64,000 nt of DNA. Origin: Variovorax gracilis (GTDB taxonomy: Bacteria > Pseudomonadota > Gammaproteobacteria > Burkholderiales > Burkholderiaceae_C). The stretch covers positions 124,001-188,000 of the forward strand of contig NZ_JASZYF010000008.1 in assembly GCF_030317115.1 (NCBI RefSeq). Reading direction: 5' to 3'. Shown piece after piece: positions 26,147-38,168 of the stretch (within the stretch, counting starts at the first letter, position 1; every line of letters starts with the position of its first letter). The notes beneath the pieces are model-generated. The model was not told the DNA's origin, made no database searches, and saw nothing but the letters and a program-made list of their open reading frames with translations. The translations under genes and the position numbers were made by a program.

Positions 26147-27241
26147 ATGAGCAAATCCCTGCGCCTGTCCGAAAAATGGTTTCGCCGCGGCCTTTGGCTG
26201 GTTGCGGTGGTCTTTGCGAGCTTCCTGATCGGACTGGGCAGCACCATCGTCGGCGATCTGCCGCGTGTCGAACACAGGCTGGAGCTGGACGACTTCATCG
26301 ACCGGGCCGTCGCGGAGCCGCTGCGCAACACGGTCCGCGATGCCAACCTGGCCGAGCAGCAGGCGACGCGCGAACGCGAGCAGGCCGATCTCAAGCTCCT
26401 CACGGCCCAGCAGGCGAGCCGGGCGGCCCGCGAAACCTTCGCGAACTGGCTCGCGACGCGGCGCGCCACGGCGCAACCCGATCAGGACACCGAACTCATC
26501 GCCCGCACGAAGGCGCTGGATGCCTTGAAGGCCAAGGAGGACGAAGCGCAGCGCGCGGTGGGTGCGCAGCGCCAGGTCGCGCTGGACGCCCGCCAGTCGC
26601 GCCAGCGCGCGCAGCAGCAGCTCGCGGAGCTGGAGAAGGATGCGCATACGAAGCTCGATGCAGAGTACCGCCGCGTCGAGCTGCGCGTGTTCGGCTACCG
26701 GCTGGCACTCACGCTGCCCTTGCTGGCGATCGCCGGTTGGCTGTTCGTCAAGAAGCGCAAGAGCACGTGGTGGCCCTTCGTCTGGGGTTTCATCTACTTC
26801 GCGCTGTTCGCGTTCTTCGTGGAACTCGTGCCCTACTTGCCCAGCTACGGCGGCTACGTGCGCTACGCGGTCGGCATCGTGGTGACCGTACTCGTGGGGC
26901 GCTACGCGATCATTGCGCTCAACCGCTACCTCGCGCGCCAGAAGCTCGCCGAGGCGCAGCCGGACACCGTGCGCCGCAACGAGCTGAGCTATGACACGGC
27001 CTTGGCGCGCCTCGCAAAAAGCGTGTGCCCCGGATGCGAACGGCCGGTAGACCTCAAGAATGCCGAGATCGACTTCTGCCCGCACTGCGGCATCGGCCTC
27101 TTTGATCACTGCCACGTATGCAAGGCGCGCAAGAGCGCGTTCGCAAAGTTCTGCCACGCCTGCGGGACCGGCGCCACTTCGCCAAGTCCGCCAAGCCCGC
27201 CGGATCTGTTGTCTCAGGTCCAGCCGGCGTCCACCACGTAG
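26147..27241 (+). CDS. Membrane protein with coiled coil and C-terminal zinc ribbons
   Basis: A 364-residue protein not assigned to a named family. Order: membrane segment (residues 14-35), a long charged helical/coiled-coil stretch (about 60-175, rich in Gln/Arg/Glu), three further membrane helices (about 183-265), then two zinc-ribbon knuckle pairs from about residue 293 (CPGC, CPHCG, CHVCK, FCHACG) and a Pro/Ser tail. The layout suggests an inner-membrane scaffold with cytoplasmic zinc domains. It lies 53 bases after DUF2145 and its end overlaps the convergent SDR gene by 28 bases. Confidence 0.6.
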   Translation: MSKSLRLSEKWFRRGLWLVAVVFASFLIGLGSTIVGDLPRVEHRLELDDFIDRAVAEPLRNTVRDANLAEQQATREREQADLKLLTAQQASRAARETFANWLATRRATAQPDQDTELIARTKALDALKAKEDEAQRAVGAQRQVALDARQSRQRAQQQLAELEKDAHTKLDAEYRRVELRVFGYRLALTLPLLAIAGWLFVKKRKSTWWPFVWGFIYFALFAFFVELVPYLPSYGGYVRYAVGIVVTVLVGRYAIIALNRYLARQKLAEAQPDTVRRNELSYDTALARLAKSVCPGCERPVDLKNAEIDFCPHCGIGLFDHCHVCKARKSAFAKFCHACGTGATSPSPPSPPDLLSQVQPASTT

Positions 27242-27993
27242 TTCTGCGCGGTGCACATCTTCGAGTCGTCCGCGGCGAGGAAGAGCGCCATGCTGGCGAT
27301 GTCCTCCGCCATCACGCGGCCCGGCAGGCACTGGGCGGCGTCGATTTCCGCGCCCGACTCGGGCTTGACCCAGAGCCGCAGCTGGCGCTCGGTCATCACC
27401 CAGCCCGGCACGATCGTATTGACGCGGATGTTCTGTTTGCCGAGGTCGCGCGCCAGCGAGCGTGTGAGTCCCTGGATGGCCGACTTGCAGGCCTGGTAGA
27501 CCGGGTAGCCGGCGCCCTTGATCATCCAGCTGACCGAGCCGAAGTTGATGATCGAGCCGCTGCCGAGTCCGCGCATGTCGTCCGCCACCGCCTGCGCGGC
27601 AAAGAACTGGTGCTTGAAATTGACCGCCATGAGCCGGTCGAAATCCTCGCTGGTGACGTCGGCCATGTCGTGGCGGCGGTCGTTGGCCGCGTTGTTGAGG
27701 AGCACCTGGATCGGCCCGAAACGCGCACGCACGGCGGCGATGGTCGCGCGCAGCGCGTCCACATTGGTGACATCGCACTCGCTGAACAGCACCTCGTTGT
27801 CGGCGCCCAGTTCGGCCGCCAGTGCCTGCCCGGCCTTGACGTCGAGATCGCAGAAGCCGACGCGGGCACCCTGCGCATGGAAGGCGCGAACCAGCGTCTC
27901 GCCGATGCCGGAGGCGCCACCGGAAATGAAGACGGTGCGGCCAACGAGCGACGGGTAGCGGGCCGATGGGGCGAGGGAGGTCGATGCGGTCAT
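27214..27993 (-). CDS. Short-chain dehydrogenase/reductase (SDR)
   Basis: A 259-residue classical SDR: cofactor motif SGGASGIGE near residue 22, NNAAN, catalytic Ser in NFGSVSW and Tyr/Lys in YPVYQACK, then PGWVMTERQ. The Asp in CDLDVKAG after beta-2 favours NAD(H). It is divergent from an aldose 1-epimerase gene across about 130 bases, so an aldose (galactose/arabinose/xylose) 1-dehydrogenase is plausible; the family alone does not fix the substrate. ATG 28005 is an alternative start. Its 3' end overlaps the zinc-ribbon gene. Confidence 0.75.
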   Translation of the reverse strand: MTASTSLAPSARYPSLVGRTVFISGGASGIGETLVRAFHAQGARVGFCDLDVKAGQALAAELGADNEVLFSECDVTNVDALRATIAAVRARFGPIQVLLNNAANDRRHDMADVTSEDFDRLMAVNFKHQFFAAQAVADDMRGLGSGSIINFGSVSWMIKGAGYPVYQACKSAIQGLTRSLARDLGKQNIRVNTIVPGWVMTERQLRLWVKPESGAEIDAAQCLPGRVMAEDIASMALFLAADDSKMCTAQNYVVDAGWT

Positions 27994-28120
27994 GAATGGA
28001 TCCATGCGGGAAGAGGTCGGCCAGGCGACTGCGCGGCCGGCGCGATTTTGACCCTCAACGGTGCCGCGTGCCACCCGTGTGAACGAGAATGCCGCGACAC
28101 AACGATCGGTGGCGCATCGA

Positions 28121-29053
28121 ATGAACGAGACTCGACCTTTCTCAGCGTCCGAAGCCCTGCTGCAGCTCTCGGCCGGCTCCCTGCATCTGACGCTCGCCCC
28201 GGAGATCGGTGGCGCCGTGGCGTCGTTCTACGACGAGCAGGCCGATGGGCGTTTCGATTGGCTGCGTCCCGCGACCGACGACGCCTTGCGCCGGCGCGAT
28301 CTGTTCGCGATGGCCAGCTTTCCGCTCGTGCCCTGGTGCAACCGCATCCGCGACGGCCGGGCGCATTTCGACGGGCGGGACATCGCGATCGCACCCGGTC
28401 ACCCTGCGGGCCCTTCGGGCAAGCACCCGCTCCACGGCATTGGATGGCTGCGGCCGTGGCAGGTGGCGCAAGCCTCGTCCTCGCAGGCCCAACTGGTGCT
28501 GAAGGTCGAGGCCGATGCGCAATGGCCCTGGCGCTTCGAGGCATCGCAATGGTTCGAACTCGACCCGACGGGGCTCCGCTGCACCGTGACGCTGACCAAC
28601 CGTGACACGGTGCCGATGCCCGCGGGCATCGGCCATCACCCCTATTTCCCGCATCGCGAAGGCACTCGCCTGCAGGCGTCCACCGGGGCGATGTGGCGGG
28701 GCGACGCGGAAGTGATGCCGGCGGCATTGGAAGCGACGACCGAGGTAGGGCAACTGCGTGAAGGCGTGCTTCTCGCCAAACTGGACCTGGACAACAACTT
28801 CACCGCTTGGGAGCACCGGGCCCGAATCGAATGGCCCGCGTCATCCCGCACGCTGGTGATGGGCGCCGAGTCGCCGCTCGATTTCTTCGTGCTGTATTGC
28901 CCAAGCGGCGCCGATCATTTCTGCGCCGAACCGGTGAGCCAGTGCACGGATGCGATCAACCTGTCGGACCGCCACAGCCCTGAAGAGGTGGGCGGCGCGG
29001 TGCTCGCGCCAGGCGAAACGCTGGCGGGGAGCTGGACCCTGCGGGCCGCGTAA
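28121..29053 (+). CDS. Aldose 1-epimerase family protein
   Basis: A 310-residue galactose-mutarotase-fold protein: LTLAPEIGGAVASF at the start, FPLVPWCNRIRDGRAHFDG, HPLHGIGW (catalytic-type His), GIGHHPYFP and a late Asp/Glu-bearing ESPLDFFVLYCPSGADHFCAEPVSQCTDA. It interconverts the alpha and beta anomers of free sugars. Pairing with the divergent SDR suggests a joint role in oxidising an aldose to a lactone. It converges on tgt, 5 bases away. Confidence 0.8.
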   Translation: MNETRPFSASEALLQLSAGSLHLTLAPEIGGAVASFYDEQADGRFDWLRPATDDALRRRDLFAMASFPLVPWCNRIRDGRAHFDGRDIAIAPGHPAGPSGKHPLHGIGWLRPWQVAQASSSQAQLVLKVEADAQWPWRFEASQWFELDPTGLRCTVTLTNRDTVPMPAGIGHHPYFPHREGTRLQASTGAMWRGDAEVMPAALEATTEVGQLREGVLLAKLDLDNNFTAWEHRARIEWPASSRTLVMGAESPLDFFVLYCPSGADHFCAEPVSQCTDAINLSDRHSPEEVGGAVLAPGETLAGSWTLRAA

Positions 29054-29058
29054 ACCAA

Positions 29059-31277
<2,219 letters not shown>

Positions 31278-31352
31278 GGTGCTTGAGGGCCGGACGGGCC
31301 CGTGCCAAGGAGGCGTAAGGGATGGGGTCGAAGAGGCGGGCAGAATTGTCCC

Positions 31353-33473
31353 ATGCCCGCCGCCGCCAAGTCCCCGCCACTGGAAAAGCCCGTACCCGAC
31401 GCCGCACCTGCGCGGGCGCCCGGCACGGGCCTGAGCGTGGTGCAGCGCGCGCTGCGCAAGCTCGGCCTGCTCCGGGATATCGACTTCGCGCTCTACCTGC
31501 CGATGCGCTACGAGGACGAAACGCGGGTCGTGCGGCTGGCGGACGTGCGCGACGGCGAAATGGCGCAGATCGAAGCCGTCGTGACCGACAGCGAGGTCGT
31601 CTTTCGGCCCCGCCGCCAACTGATCGTGACGGTGGATGACGGCAGCGACACCTGCCAGTTGCGCTTCTTCAATTTCTATCCGTCGCAGCAGAAGCAGTTG
31701 GCGGTCGGCGCGCGGGTGCGCGTGCGGGGCGAGGTGCGGGGTGGATTCCTGGGGCGGCAGATGATGCATCCAGCCGTCAAGGCGGCGGGCACCGCGCTGC
31801 CGGAAGCGCTGACGCCGGTCTATTCGACGATCGCCGGGCTGGCCCAGCCGGTGCTGCGGCGCGAAGTGCGTTCCGGTATCGCGCGGGCCGTGCTCGACGA
31901 GACCTTGCCCGCAGGTGCCGCGCCGCATGGCGCATGGGACCTGCGGCGGGCGCTCTCGTTTCTTCACTACCCCGCGCCCGACGTCGCGATGGCCACGCTG
32001 GAGGACCACAGTCACCCCGCCTGGCAGCGCCTCAAGGCCGATGAACTCCTTGCGCAGCAACTCTCGCAATTGCAGGCGCGCCGTGCGCGTGCAGCGCAGC
32101 GTGCGCCGGTGCTCGACACGGCCGCATCCGGCGGTCCGCTGCACACCGAACTGCTGGCCGCGCTGCCGTTCGCGCTGACCGGCGCGCAGCAACGCGTCGG
32201 CGTCGAGATCACCCGCGACCTGGCGCGAGACATTCCGATGCATCGCCTGCTGCAGGGCGACGTCGGGTCCGGCAAGACCGTCGTCGCGGCGCTGGCGGCC
32301 GCGCGCTGCATCGATGCGGGCTTTCAGTGCGCGCTCATGGCGCCGACCGAAATCCTCGCGGCGCAGCACTTCGGCAAGCTGGTCGGCTGGCTCGATCCCC
32401 TGCTGGCCGAGCGCGGCTTGCGCGTCGCGTGGCTCACGGGCAGCCAGAAGAAGAAGGAGCGTGACGAGATGTCGGCCGCGGTCGAGAGCGGCGAGGCCGC
32501 GCTCGTGATCGGGACGCATGCCGTCATCTCGGAGAAGGTGCGATTCAGGAACCTGGCGCTGGCGATCATCGACGAGCAGCACCGCTTCGGCGTCGCGCAG
32601 CGGCTCGCCTTGCGCGGCAAGGCCGGCGGAGAGCTGGAGCCGCATCTCCTGATGATGAGCGCGACGCCGATCCCGCGCACGCTGGCGATGAGCTACTACG
32701 CCGACCTCGATGTCTCGACGCTCGACGAGTTGCCGCCAGGACGCACGCCCATCGTCACCAAGCTCGTGGCGGAGCATCGGCGCGACGAAGTGATCGACCG
32801 GATCCGCTTCCAGGTCGAGCAGGGGAGGCAGGTGTACTGGGTGTGCCCGCTGATCGAGGAGAGCGAGGCGGTCGATCTGCGCAACGCCACCGCGACGCGC
32901 GACGAGCTGGCCGATGCGCTGGGCGAGAAGGTGAGCGTCGGGCTGTTGCATTCGCGCATGCCCACGGCCGAGAAGCAGGCGGTGATGGAAAGCTTCACCG
33001 CCAACCAGCTTCAGGTGCTGGTCAGCACGACGGTGATCGAGGTCGGCGTCGACGTGCCCAACGCCTCGCTGATGGTCATCGAGCATGCGGAGCGCTTCGG
33101 GCTCTCGCAGTTGCACCAGTTGCGCGGCCGTGTCGGGCGCGGCGCCGCGGCATCGGCCTGTGTGCTGCTGTATGCGCCCAATGAAGGCGGACGGGTCGGC
33201 GAGGCTGCTCGCGCGCGCCTCAAGGCGATGGCCGAAACGGGCGACGGCTTCGAGATCGCGCGCCGCGACCTGGAGATTCGCGGGCCCGGCGAATTCCTCG
33301 GCGCTCGTCAGTCCGGCGCGCCCTTGCTGCGTTTCGCGGACCTGAGCACGGATGTCATGTTGCTGGACTGGGCGCGCGAACTGGCGCCCCGGATGCTCGA
33401 CCGGCACCCCGACCTGGCCCACCAGCACGTCGACCGCTGGCTGGGCAGCAAGGCCGAGTTCCTGAAGGCCTGA
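31353..33473 (+). CDS. recG: ATP-dependent DNA helicase RecG
   Basis: A 706-residue RecG, which remodels stalled replication forks and Holliday junctions. The N-terminal wedge/OB domain is followed by helicase motifs: Walker A GDVGSGKT (about residue 305), [23 protein letters not shown] (motif II), [11 protein letters not shown] (motif III), [15 protein letters not shown] and QLRGRVGRG (motif VI), and the C-terminal [25 protein letters not shown] 31353 is the start. In many relatives oxyR follows recG; here a bactofilin/M23 group lies between them. Confidence 0.95.
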   Translation: MPAAAKSPPLEKPVPDAAPARAPGTGLSVVQRALRKLGLLRDIDFALYLPMRYEDETRVVRLADVRDGEMAQIEAVVTDSEVVFRPRRQLIVTVDDGSDTCQLRFFNFYPSQQKQLAVGARVRVRGEVRGGFLGRQMMHPAVKAAGTALPEALTPVYSTIAGLAQPVLRREVRSGIARAVLDETLPAGAAPHGAWDLRRALSFLHYPAPDVAMATLEDHSHPAWQRLKADELLAQQLSQLQARRARAAQRAPVLDTAASGGPLHTELLAALPFALTGAQQRVGVEITRDLARDIPMHRLLQGDVGSGKTVVAALAAARCIDAGFQCALMAPTEILAAQHFGKLVGWLDPLLAERGLRVAWLTGSQKKKERDEMSAAVESGEAALVIGTHAVISEKVRFRNLALAIIDEQHRFGVAQRLALRGKAGGELEPHLLMMSATPIPRTLAMSYYADLDVSTLDELPPGRTPIVTKLVAEHRRDEVIDRIRFQVEQGRQVYWVCPLIEESEAVDLRNATATRDELADALGEKVSVGLLHSRMPTAEKQAVMESFTANQLQVLVSTTVIEVGVDVPNASLMVIEHAERFGLSQLHQLRGRVGRGAAASACVLLYAPNEGGRVGEAARARLKAMAETGDGFEIARRDLEIRGPGEFLGARQSGAPLLRFADLSTDVMLLDWARELAPRMLDRHPDLAHQHVDRWLGSKAEFLKA

Positions 33474-33492
33474 TGCGGCCGGGCGGGTGCCT

Positions 33493-33912
33493 TCAGGCGT
33501 CGGCGTCGGCCACTGGGTCGGCGAAGGCCGCGGACGTCGACGCGCCCTCCCGGCGGGTCAGCTTGCCGTCCACTGTCGCGCCGGCATCCATGCGCAACCG
33601 TTGATAGTCGATGTTGCCGGTGACGTGTGCATTGGCTTGCAACTCGACGAAGTGCTCGGCGAACACGTCGCCGATGATCTTGCCGTTGATGATCACGTCA
33701 TAGCCATGCACGTTGCCGTTGACCGAGCCGCGATCGCTGAGCACCAGCAATGTCTCGCTGCCGGGTTTGCCGCTGATGTTGCCGTGCACGTGGCCGTCCA
33801 GGCGCAGGCCCTCGCTGAACGCGAGGTTGCCGGTCAGGTGCACGTCGTGTGCGACCAGGGTTGCGAACCTGGCCTGGCGGATACCCGCCGACTTCTTCTT
33901 GTTGCCGAACAT
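33493..33912 (-). CDS. Bactofilin
   Basis: A 139-residue polymer-forming protein (DUF583). A short basic N-terminus ([12 protein letters not shown]) is followed by the repetitive right-handed beta-helix core with regular hydrophobic/Gly spacing: [75 protein letters not shown]. Bactofilins form membrane-bound cytoskeletal filaments that place cell-wall enzymes. The M23 peptidase gene two genes upstream fits that pattern. It is convergent with recG, 19 bases away. Confidence 0.88.
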   Translation of the reverse strand: MFGNKKKSAGIRQARFATLVAHDVHLTGNLAFSEGLRLDGHVHGNISGKPGSETLLVLSDRGSVNGNVHGYDVIINGKIIGDVFAEHFVELQANAHVTGNIDYQRLRMDAGATVDGKLTRREGASTSAAFADPVADADA

Positions 33913-33943
33913 GACGATCCTCTGGTGGGGAATGGAGGGCGCT

Positions 33944-34309
33944 TCAGGGCTTCTTGGCGCGTTGGCCGCGCAGGAAGCGGAGTTCCGTCTCAAGGCGGCT
34001 GACTTCCGCGGCCGAAGCGGTGGCGGTTTTCTGCAGTGCGGCGCGCGCCGCCTCCTGTTGTGCCAGCGCCAGCTCGGTTCTCGCCAGTTCGGCCTGGACC
34101 AGCTCGTCGGAGGGAGGGGGCGGGCAGGGCGCGGCGTCGACCGCGTTGCGTTGTGCGTGCCATGTCATGGCGGCAGCGCCAGCCGCGAGGCATGCCGCGC
34201 AGAGGAGTGCCGACGTCGCCACGCGTGCGGCGAACGAGCGCACCGGCTGCGGCGCATAGCGGCGCGTCGCGAGGCGGCTCGCGCCGCTGTCCTGATGCGG
34301 ATCAGCCAT
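33944..34309 (-). CDS. Small single-pass membrane protein with coiled coil
   Basis: A 121-residue protein of unknown family: a basic N-terminus, one membrane helix (about residues 32-49, TSALLCAACLAAGAAAM), a short Pro-rich linker (CPPPPSDE) and a C-terminal helical stretch with heptad character (LVQAELARTELALAQQEAARAALQKT, VSRLETELRFLRGQ). It overlaps the M23 peptidase gene upstream by 8 bases and is 31 bases before bactofilin, so it is probably a third part of the same wall-shaping set, perhaps an adaptor. Confidence 0.6.
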   Translation of the reverse strand: MADPHQDSGASRLATRRYAPQPVRSFAARVATSALLCAACLAAGAAAMTWHAQRNAVDAAPCPPPPSDELVQAELARTELALAQQEAARAALQKTATASAAEVSRLETELRFLRGQRAKKP

Positions 34310-35243
34310 GCTTTCCCTCTGCAAACAGGCTCAGGTAGTGAGCGGGGTCCATCGGCTCGCCGTTCTCCAGCACTTCGAAATGGAGGTGCGGGCCGGTGGA
34401 GCGCCCCGTCGAGCCGACGTCGGCGATGTGCTGCTTGGGCAGCACCAGATCGCCCTCTTGCGCTATCAGGCGGGAGGCGTGTCCGTAGCGGGTGACGAGC
34501 TGGTTGCCGTGGTCGATCTCGATCACCTGGCCGTAGCCCGGCTTCTGCCCGGCAAAGACCACGCGACCGCCGGCCGTCGCGAGAATCGGCGTCCCGGCCT
34601 GGGCCGCGATGTCGATGCCTGAATGAAAACTCAGGCGACGGTCGAAGGGATCGAGGCGGTTGCCAAAGGACGAGCCGAAGCGGCCGCCGTGCACCGGCAG
34701 GCGTCCCGGCAGTGCCGACCATGCGACCGTGTGCATGATGGCCTCCTGCTCGAGCTGCTCCAGCGTTTCGGCAATGCACGCGAGTTGAAGGCGCGTGTCG
34801 TCGACCTCCGCGTTCGAAGCCGCCGTGTCGGCGCAGCGCCGTGGCGGCAAGGCCGGGCCGCCGGCGGCATCGCGGGAAGAGGCGCGATCGGCGCTGACTT
34901 TCGACAGTGGCTTCTGCGTCTTCAGCCGCGCCTGGAGACTGCGCAATTCGCCGATGTGCGTGGCCAGGCGGGCGATGCGGGGCTCCATCTGCGCGACCGA
35001 TGCGTTCAGTTTGCCGAGTTCGTCGACCACGTATGCGCGCTCGACGCCATTCGAGCCCTGGCTGGCGGCCCTGTGCTCGGCCCAGCGGATGCCGATGGCG
35101 GCGCCCGCGGCAAGCGCGATGGCCGCAGCCAAGGCCGCGGCCGCGCCGGCGATCATCAGCGTCGTGCGGCGGGTAACGAACTGGACGGATCCATTGCTGA
35201 GATGGCGGCCTGGGCTGAACATGAGTAAGTGGCGTATTCGCAT
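34302..35243 (-). CDS. M23-family (LytM) metallopeptidase, membrane anchored
   Basis: A 313-residue protein (306 if it starts at ATG 35222). One membrane helix (residues 30-52) is followed by a helical stretch (about 65-110) and the LytM domain at about 185-310, with Zn ligands His207 and Asp211 in HSGID and the HLH motif His286/His288. All catalytic residues are present, so it should cleave peptidoglycan cross-links in the periplasm. Its neighbours, a coiled-coil protein and bactofilin, form the known bactofilin/M23 pairing used in cell-shape control. Confidence 0.85.
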   Translation of the reverse strand: MRIRHLLMFSPGRHLSNGSVQFVTRRTTLMIAGAAAALAAAIALAAGAAIGIRWAEHRAASQGSNGVERAYVVDELGKLNASVAQMEPRIARLATHIGELRSLQARLKTQKPLSKVSADRASSRDAAGGPALPPRRCADTAASNAEVDDTRLQLACIAETLEQLEQEAIMHTVAWSALPGRLPVHGGRFGSSFGNRLDPFDRRLSFHSGIDIAAQAGTPILATAGGRVVFAGQKPGYGQVIEIDHGNQLVTRYGHASRLIAQEGDLVLPKQHIADVGSTGRSTGPHLHFEVLENGEPMDPAHYLSLFAEGKHG

Positions 35244-35550
35244 AGGGACGTGTCGAAATCAGGCGCCATCCGGCCGTCATGGACGGCCCGACCACAAAGG
35301 TGGTCATGCGCGTGGGGGAGAGAAGCCCCTGATCTCGGTGTGCGGCGCGCCCGAAAATTCCAGAAGCCTTGGGTTCAAGCACCTGGCCGGCGGCACATGC
35401 CATCGGGGCCAGGACACTGCGCGCGTGGGCGCCGCAGTTGCTCGATGAAGTGATTGTGTCCGTTGGCTTCCGCCAGTCCCATGGGAAAAATCCGAAAGGG
35501 CGGGAGATGTCGCCGGTCCCGGGACCCCGTGCGCATAATTGACGAAAACT
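35244..35550. other. 307-base intergenic region between the M23 peptidase and oxyR genes
   Basis: No gene is supported here. Two perfect hairpins stand back to back: GGCCGTC-ATG-GACGGCC (35272-35288) and GACCAC-AAAG-GTGGTC (35290-35305), followed by a weaker one, GGGG...CCCC, near 35312-35327. They fall about 30-85 bases upstream of the M23 start on the minus strand and could shape its leader. A CATAAT -10-like element occurs at 35533-35538, just ahead of oxyR, without a clear -35. The rest shows nothing I can name. Confidence 0.5.
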
Positions 35551-36516
35551 ATGACGCTTACGGAACTCAAATACATCGTCGCCGTGGCACGCGAGCGGCA
35601 TTTCGGCAAGGCCGCGGAAGCCTGCTACGTCTCGCAGCCCACTCTGTCGGTCGCGATCAAGAAGCTCGAGGACGAACTCGAGGTCAAGCTTTTCGAGCGC
35701 AGTGCCGGCGAGGTCTCGGTCACGCCACTGGGTGAGCAGATCGTGCAGCAGGCGCAGAGCGTGCTGGACCAGGCCGCAAGCATCAAGGAAATCGCCAAGC
35801 GCGGGAAGGACCCGCTGTCCGGTCCGCTCAACCTGGGCGTGATCTACACCATCGGCCCCTACCTGTTGCCCGACCTGGTGCGCCAGAACATCGCGCGCAC
35901 GCCGCAGATGCCGCTGGTGCTTCAGGAGAACTTCACCGCCAAGCTCCTCGAGATGCTGCGCGCCGGCGAGATCGATTGCGCGATCATGGCCGAGCCTTTC
36001 CCCGACACGGGGCTGGCCATGGCGCCGCTCTACGACGAACCTTTCGTCGCGGCGCTGCCGGCCCATCACCCGCTGGCGGACCGCGAGTCCGTGACCTCCG
36101 ACGAGCTCAAGAAGGAGACGATGCTCCTGCTGGGCACCGGCCACTGCTTCCGCGACCACGTGCTGGAGGTGTGCCCGGAGTTCGCCCGCTTTTCAAGCAA
36201 CGCCGAAGGCATCCGCAAGAGCTTCGAAGGCTCGTCGCTGGAGACCATCAAGCACATGGTTGCCTCAGGCATGGGCGTGACGCTGGTGCCGCGCCTCTCG
36301 GTGCCGGCCGATGCGCTCAAGCCCAAGAGCAGGAGCCGCAAGGAGCCCGAGCAGATCGTGCGCTACGTTCCAGTGCGCGACACGCAGGGCGGCGAGCCGC
36401 CGACGCGACGCGTGGTGCTGGCGTGGCGGCGAAGCTTCACGCGGTATGAAGCCATCGCGGCCCTGCGCAATGCGATCTATGCGTGCGAACTGCCGGGCGT
36501 CAAGCGTCTCTCGTAG
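35551..36516 (+). CDS. oxyR: OxyR, LysR-type peroxide sensor
   Basis: A 321-residue LysR-family regulator. The HTH is MTLTELKYIVAVARERHFGKAAEACYVSQPTLSVAIKKLE. In the sensor domain GHCFRDHVLEVC places the two redox cysteines at residues 199 and 208, the same numbering as the disulfide pair of E. coli OxyR, so this is a true peroxide sensor. It activates catalase, AhpC and Dps genes on oxidation. ATG 35551 is chosen over an upstream TTG. A dps gene follows 135 bases later, a likely target. Confidence 0.93.
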   Translation: MTLTELKYIVAVARERHFGKAAEACYVSQPTLSVAIKKLEDELEVKLFERSAGEVSVTPLGEQIVQQAQSVLDQAASIKEIAKRGKDPLSGPLNLGVIYTIGPYLLPDLVRQNIARTPQMPLVLQENFTAKLLEMLRAGEIDCAIMAEPFPDTGLAMAPLYDEPFVAALPAHHPLADRESVTSDELKKETMLLLGTGHCFRDHVLEVCPEFARFSSNAEGIRKSFEGSSLETIKHMVASGMGVTLVPRLSVPADALKPKSRSRKEPEQIVRYVPVRDTQGGEPPTRRVVLAWRRSFTRYEAIAALRNAIYACELPGVKRLS

Positions 36517-36651
36517 CAAATTGCGCCATCAGCCTACGAACCCGGTGCGTCCCGGCCGCGACACCTGCGATAGAGTGCAGCTGTTGCGGGGCCCGCGCCC
36601 GGCCTTCCTGCGTTTTTTGCCGTCAATCCACTGAAGAAAGATCTCATCACC

Positions 36652-37245
36652 ATGGCCAAAGTCGTGAAGAAACCCAAGTCGCCCGTCACTGCCGCACCGT
36701 CCGCATCCGCCGGCAAGGTGCCCAAGAAGGGCGGCGTGGTGGTCGCTGAAGAGTCCGGCAGCCGCAATGCCCCGATCATCAACATCGGCATCGACCGCCA
36801 GGACCGCGCAGCCATCGCCGAGGGCTTGAGCCGCGTGCTGGCGGACACTTACACGCTCTACCTGACCACGCACAACTTCCACTGGAACGTGACGGGTCCG
36901 CATTTCAACTCGCTGCATGCGATGTTCATGACCCAGTACACCGAACTCTGGGGCTCCACGGACGTCATCGCCGAACGCATTCGCGCGCTGGGCCACTACG
37001 CACCGGGTTCGTACGCCGAGTTCAGCAAGATTGCGACCGTGCCGGATGTGCCGCAGAACCCGCCCAAGGCGATGGAGATGGTGCGCATCCTGGTGAAGGG
37101 GCACGAGACCGTCTCGCGCATCGCGCGCGAATTCATTCCCGTGGCCGAAGAGGCCGGCGACGATCCGACCGCCGACATGCTGACCGCGCGCTGCACTGTG
37201 CACGACCAGACGGCCTGGATGCTGCGTTCGCTGCTTGAAGACTGA
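36652..37245 (+). CDS. dps: Dps-family DNA-protecting ferritin
   Basis: A 197-residue Dps. A Lys/Pro/Ala-rich N-terminal tail of about 40 residues ([19 protein letters not shown]...) probably binds DNA. The ferritin-like core has [24 protein letters not shown] with the inter-subunit ferroxidase His/Asp/Glu residues and ends [15 protein letters not shown] then [14 protein letters not shown]. Dps stores iron, using up peroxide. Being directly downstream of oxyR suggests OxyR control. Its stop overlaps the TTG start of ubiA. Confidence 0.9.
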   Translation: MAKVVKKPKSPVTAAPSASAGKVPKKGGVVVAEESGSRNAPIINIGIDRQDRAAIAEGLSRVLADTYTLYLTTHNFHWNVTGPHFNSLHAMFMTQYTELWGSTDVIAERIRALGHYAPGSYAEFSKIATVPDVPQNPPKAMEMVRILVKGHETVSRIAREFIPVAEEAGDDPTADMLTARCTVHDQTAWMLRSLLED

Positions 37246-38152
37246 TCCCGCCGCCGGCCCCGCCACGGGCGCGGCCCAGCCTGCGCCCGCGCCGCATCGC
37301 GGGCGTTTTGCGTTGTACCTCGACCTGATCCGCTGGAATCGCCCGGCGGGTTGGCTGCTCTTGCTCTGGCCGACGCTGGGCGCCCTCTGGTTTGCGGCCG
37401 ACGGATGGCCGGGCTGGCACCTGCTCATCGTGTTCGTGCTCGGCACCATCCTCATGCGCAGTGCCGGGTGTTGCGTCAACGACGTGGCCGACCGGGACTT
37501 CGATCGCCACGTCAAGCGCACGGCGCAGCGGCCCGTCACCAGCGGTGCGATCTCTGTAGCGGAGGCGCTGGTCGTCGGCGCCGTGCTCGCGCTCGCAGCG
37601 TTCGGACTGGTGCTGACGACCAATCGCGTCACGGTGCTGTGGTCCTTCGCGGCGCTGGCAGTCACATTGGTCTATCCGTTTGCGAAGCGCTTCGTCTCGA
37701 TTCCGCAGGCGGTGCTGGGCATTGCGTTCAGCTTCGGCATTCCGATGGCCTTTGCAGCGGTGCAGGGCAAGGTGCCCGCGCTGGCCTGGTGGCTTCTCGC
37801 AGGCAATCTGTTCTGGGTGCTGGCCTACGACACCGAGTACGCGATGGTCGACCGCGACGACGATCTCAAGATCGGCATGAAAACCTCGGCCATCACTTTC
37901 GGGCGGTTCGACGTTGCGATCGTCATGGCGAGCTATGCGATTTTCCTGGCCGTGTGGGCCGGAGCGGGTGCGGGCAAGTCGCTGGGCGCGATCTTCTTCA
38001 TCGCCGTCGGAATGGCGGCTGCGCAAGCGCTATGGCACTGGCGGCTCATTCAGGACCGGACGCGCGACGGCTGCTTCAAGGCCTTCCGGCTCAACCACTG
38101 GCTGGGCTTCACCGTGTTCGCCGGCGTCGTGGCCGGCTACGCGTTGCGGTGA
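37235..38152 (+). CDS. ubiA: 4-hydroxybenzoate octaprenyltransferase
   Basis: A 305-residue UbiA prenyltransferase with eight or nine membrane helices, attaching the polyprenyl chain to 4-hydroxybenzoate in ubiquinone synthesis. Both Asp-rich Mg-diphosphate motifs are present: [19 protein letters not shown] (about residue 80) and [19 protein letters not shown] (about 200). No ATG exists near the N-terminus; TTG 37235, which overlaps the end of dps by 11 bases, is the best start, so translation is probably coupled and weak. Confidence 0.9.
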   Translation: MKTDPAAGPATGAAQPAPAPHRGRFALYLDLIRWNRPAGWLLLLWPTLGALWFAADGWPGWHLLIVFVLGTILMRSAGCCVNDVADRDFDRHVKRTAQRPVTSGAISVAEALVVGAVLALAAFGLVLTTNRVTVLWSFAALAVTLVYPFAKRFVSIPQAVLGIAFSFGIPMAFAAVQGKVPALAWWLLAGNLFWVLAYDTEYAMVDRDDDLKIGMKTSAITFGRFDVAIVMASYAIFLAVWAGAGAGKSLGAIFFIAVGMAAAQALWHWRLIQDRTRDGCFKAFRLNHWLGFTVFAGVVAGYALR

Positions 38153-38168
38153 TCGAGGCTGTCTTTCT

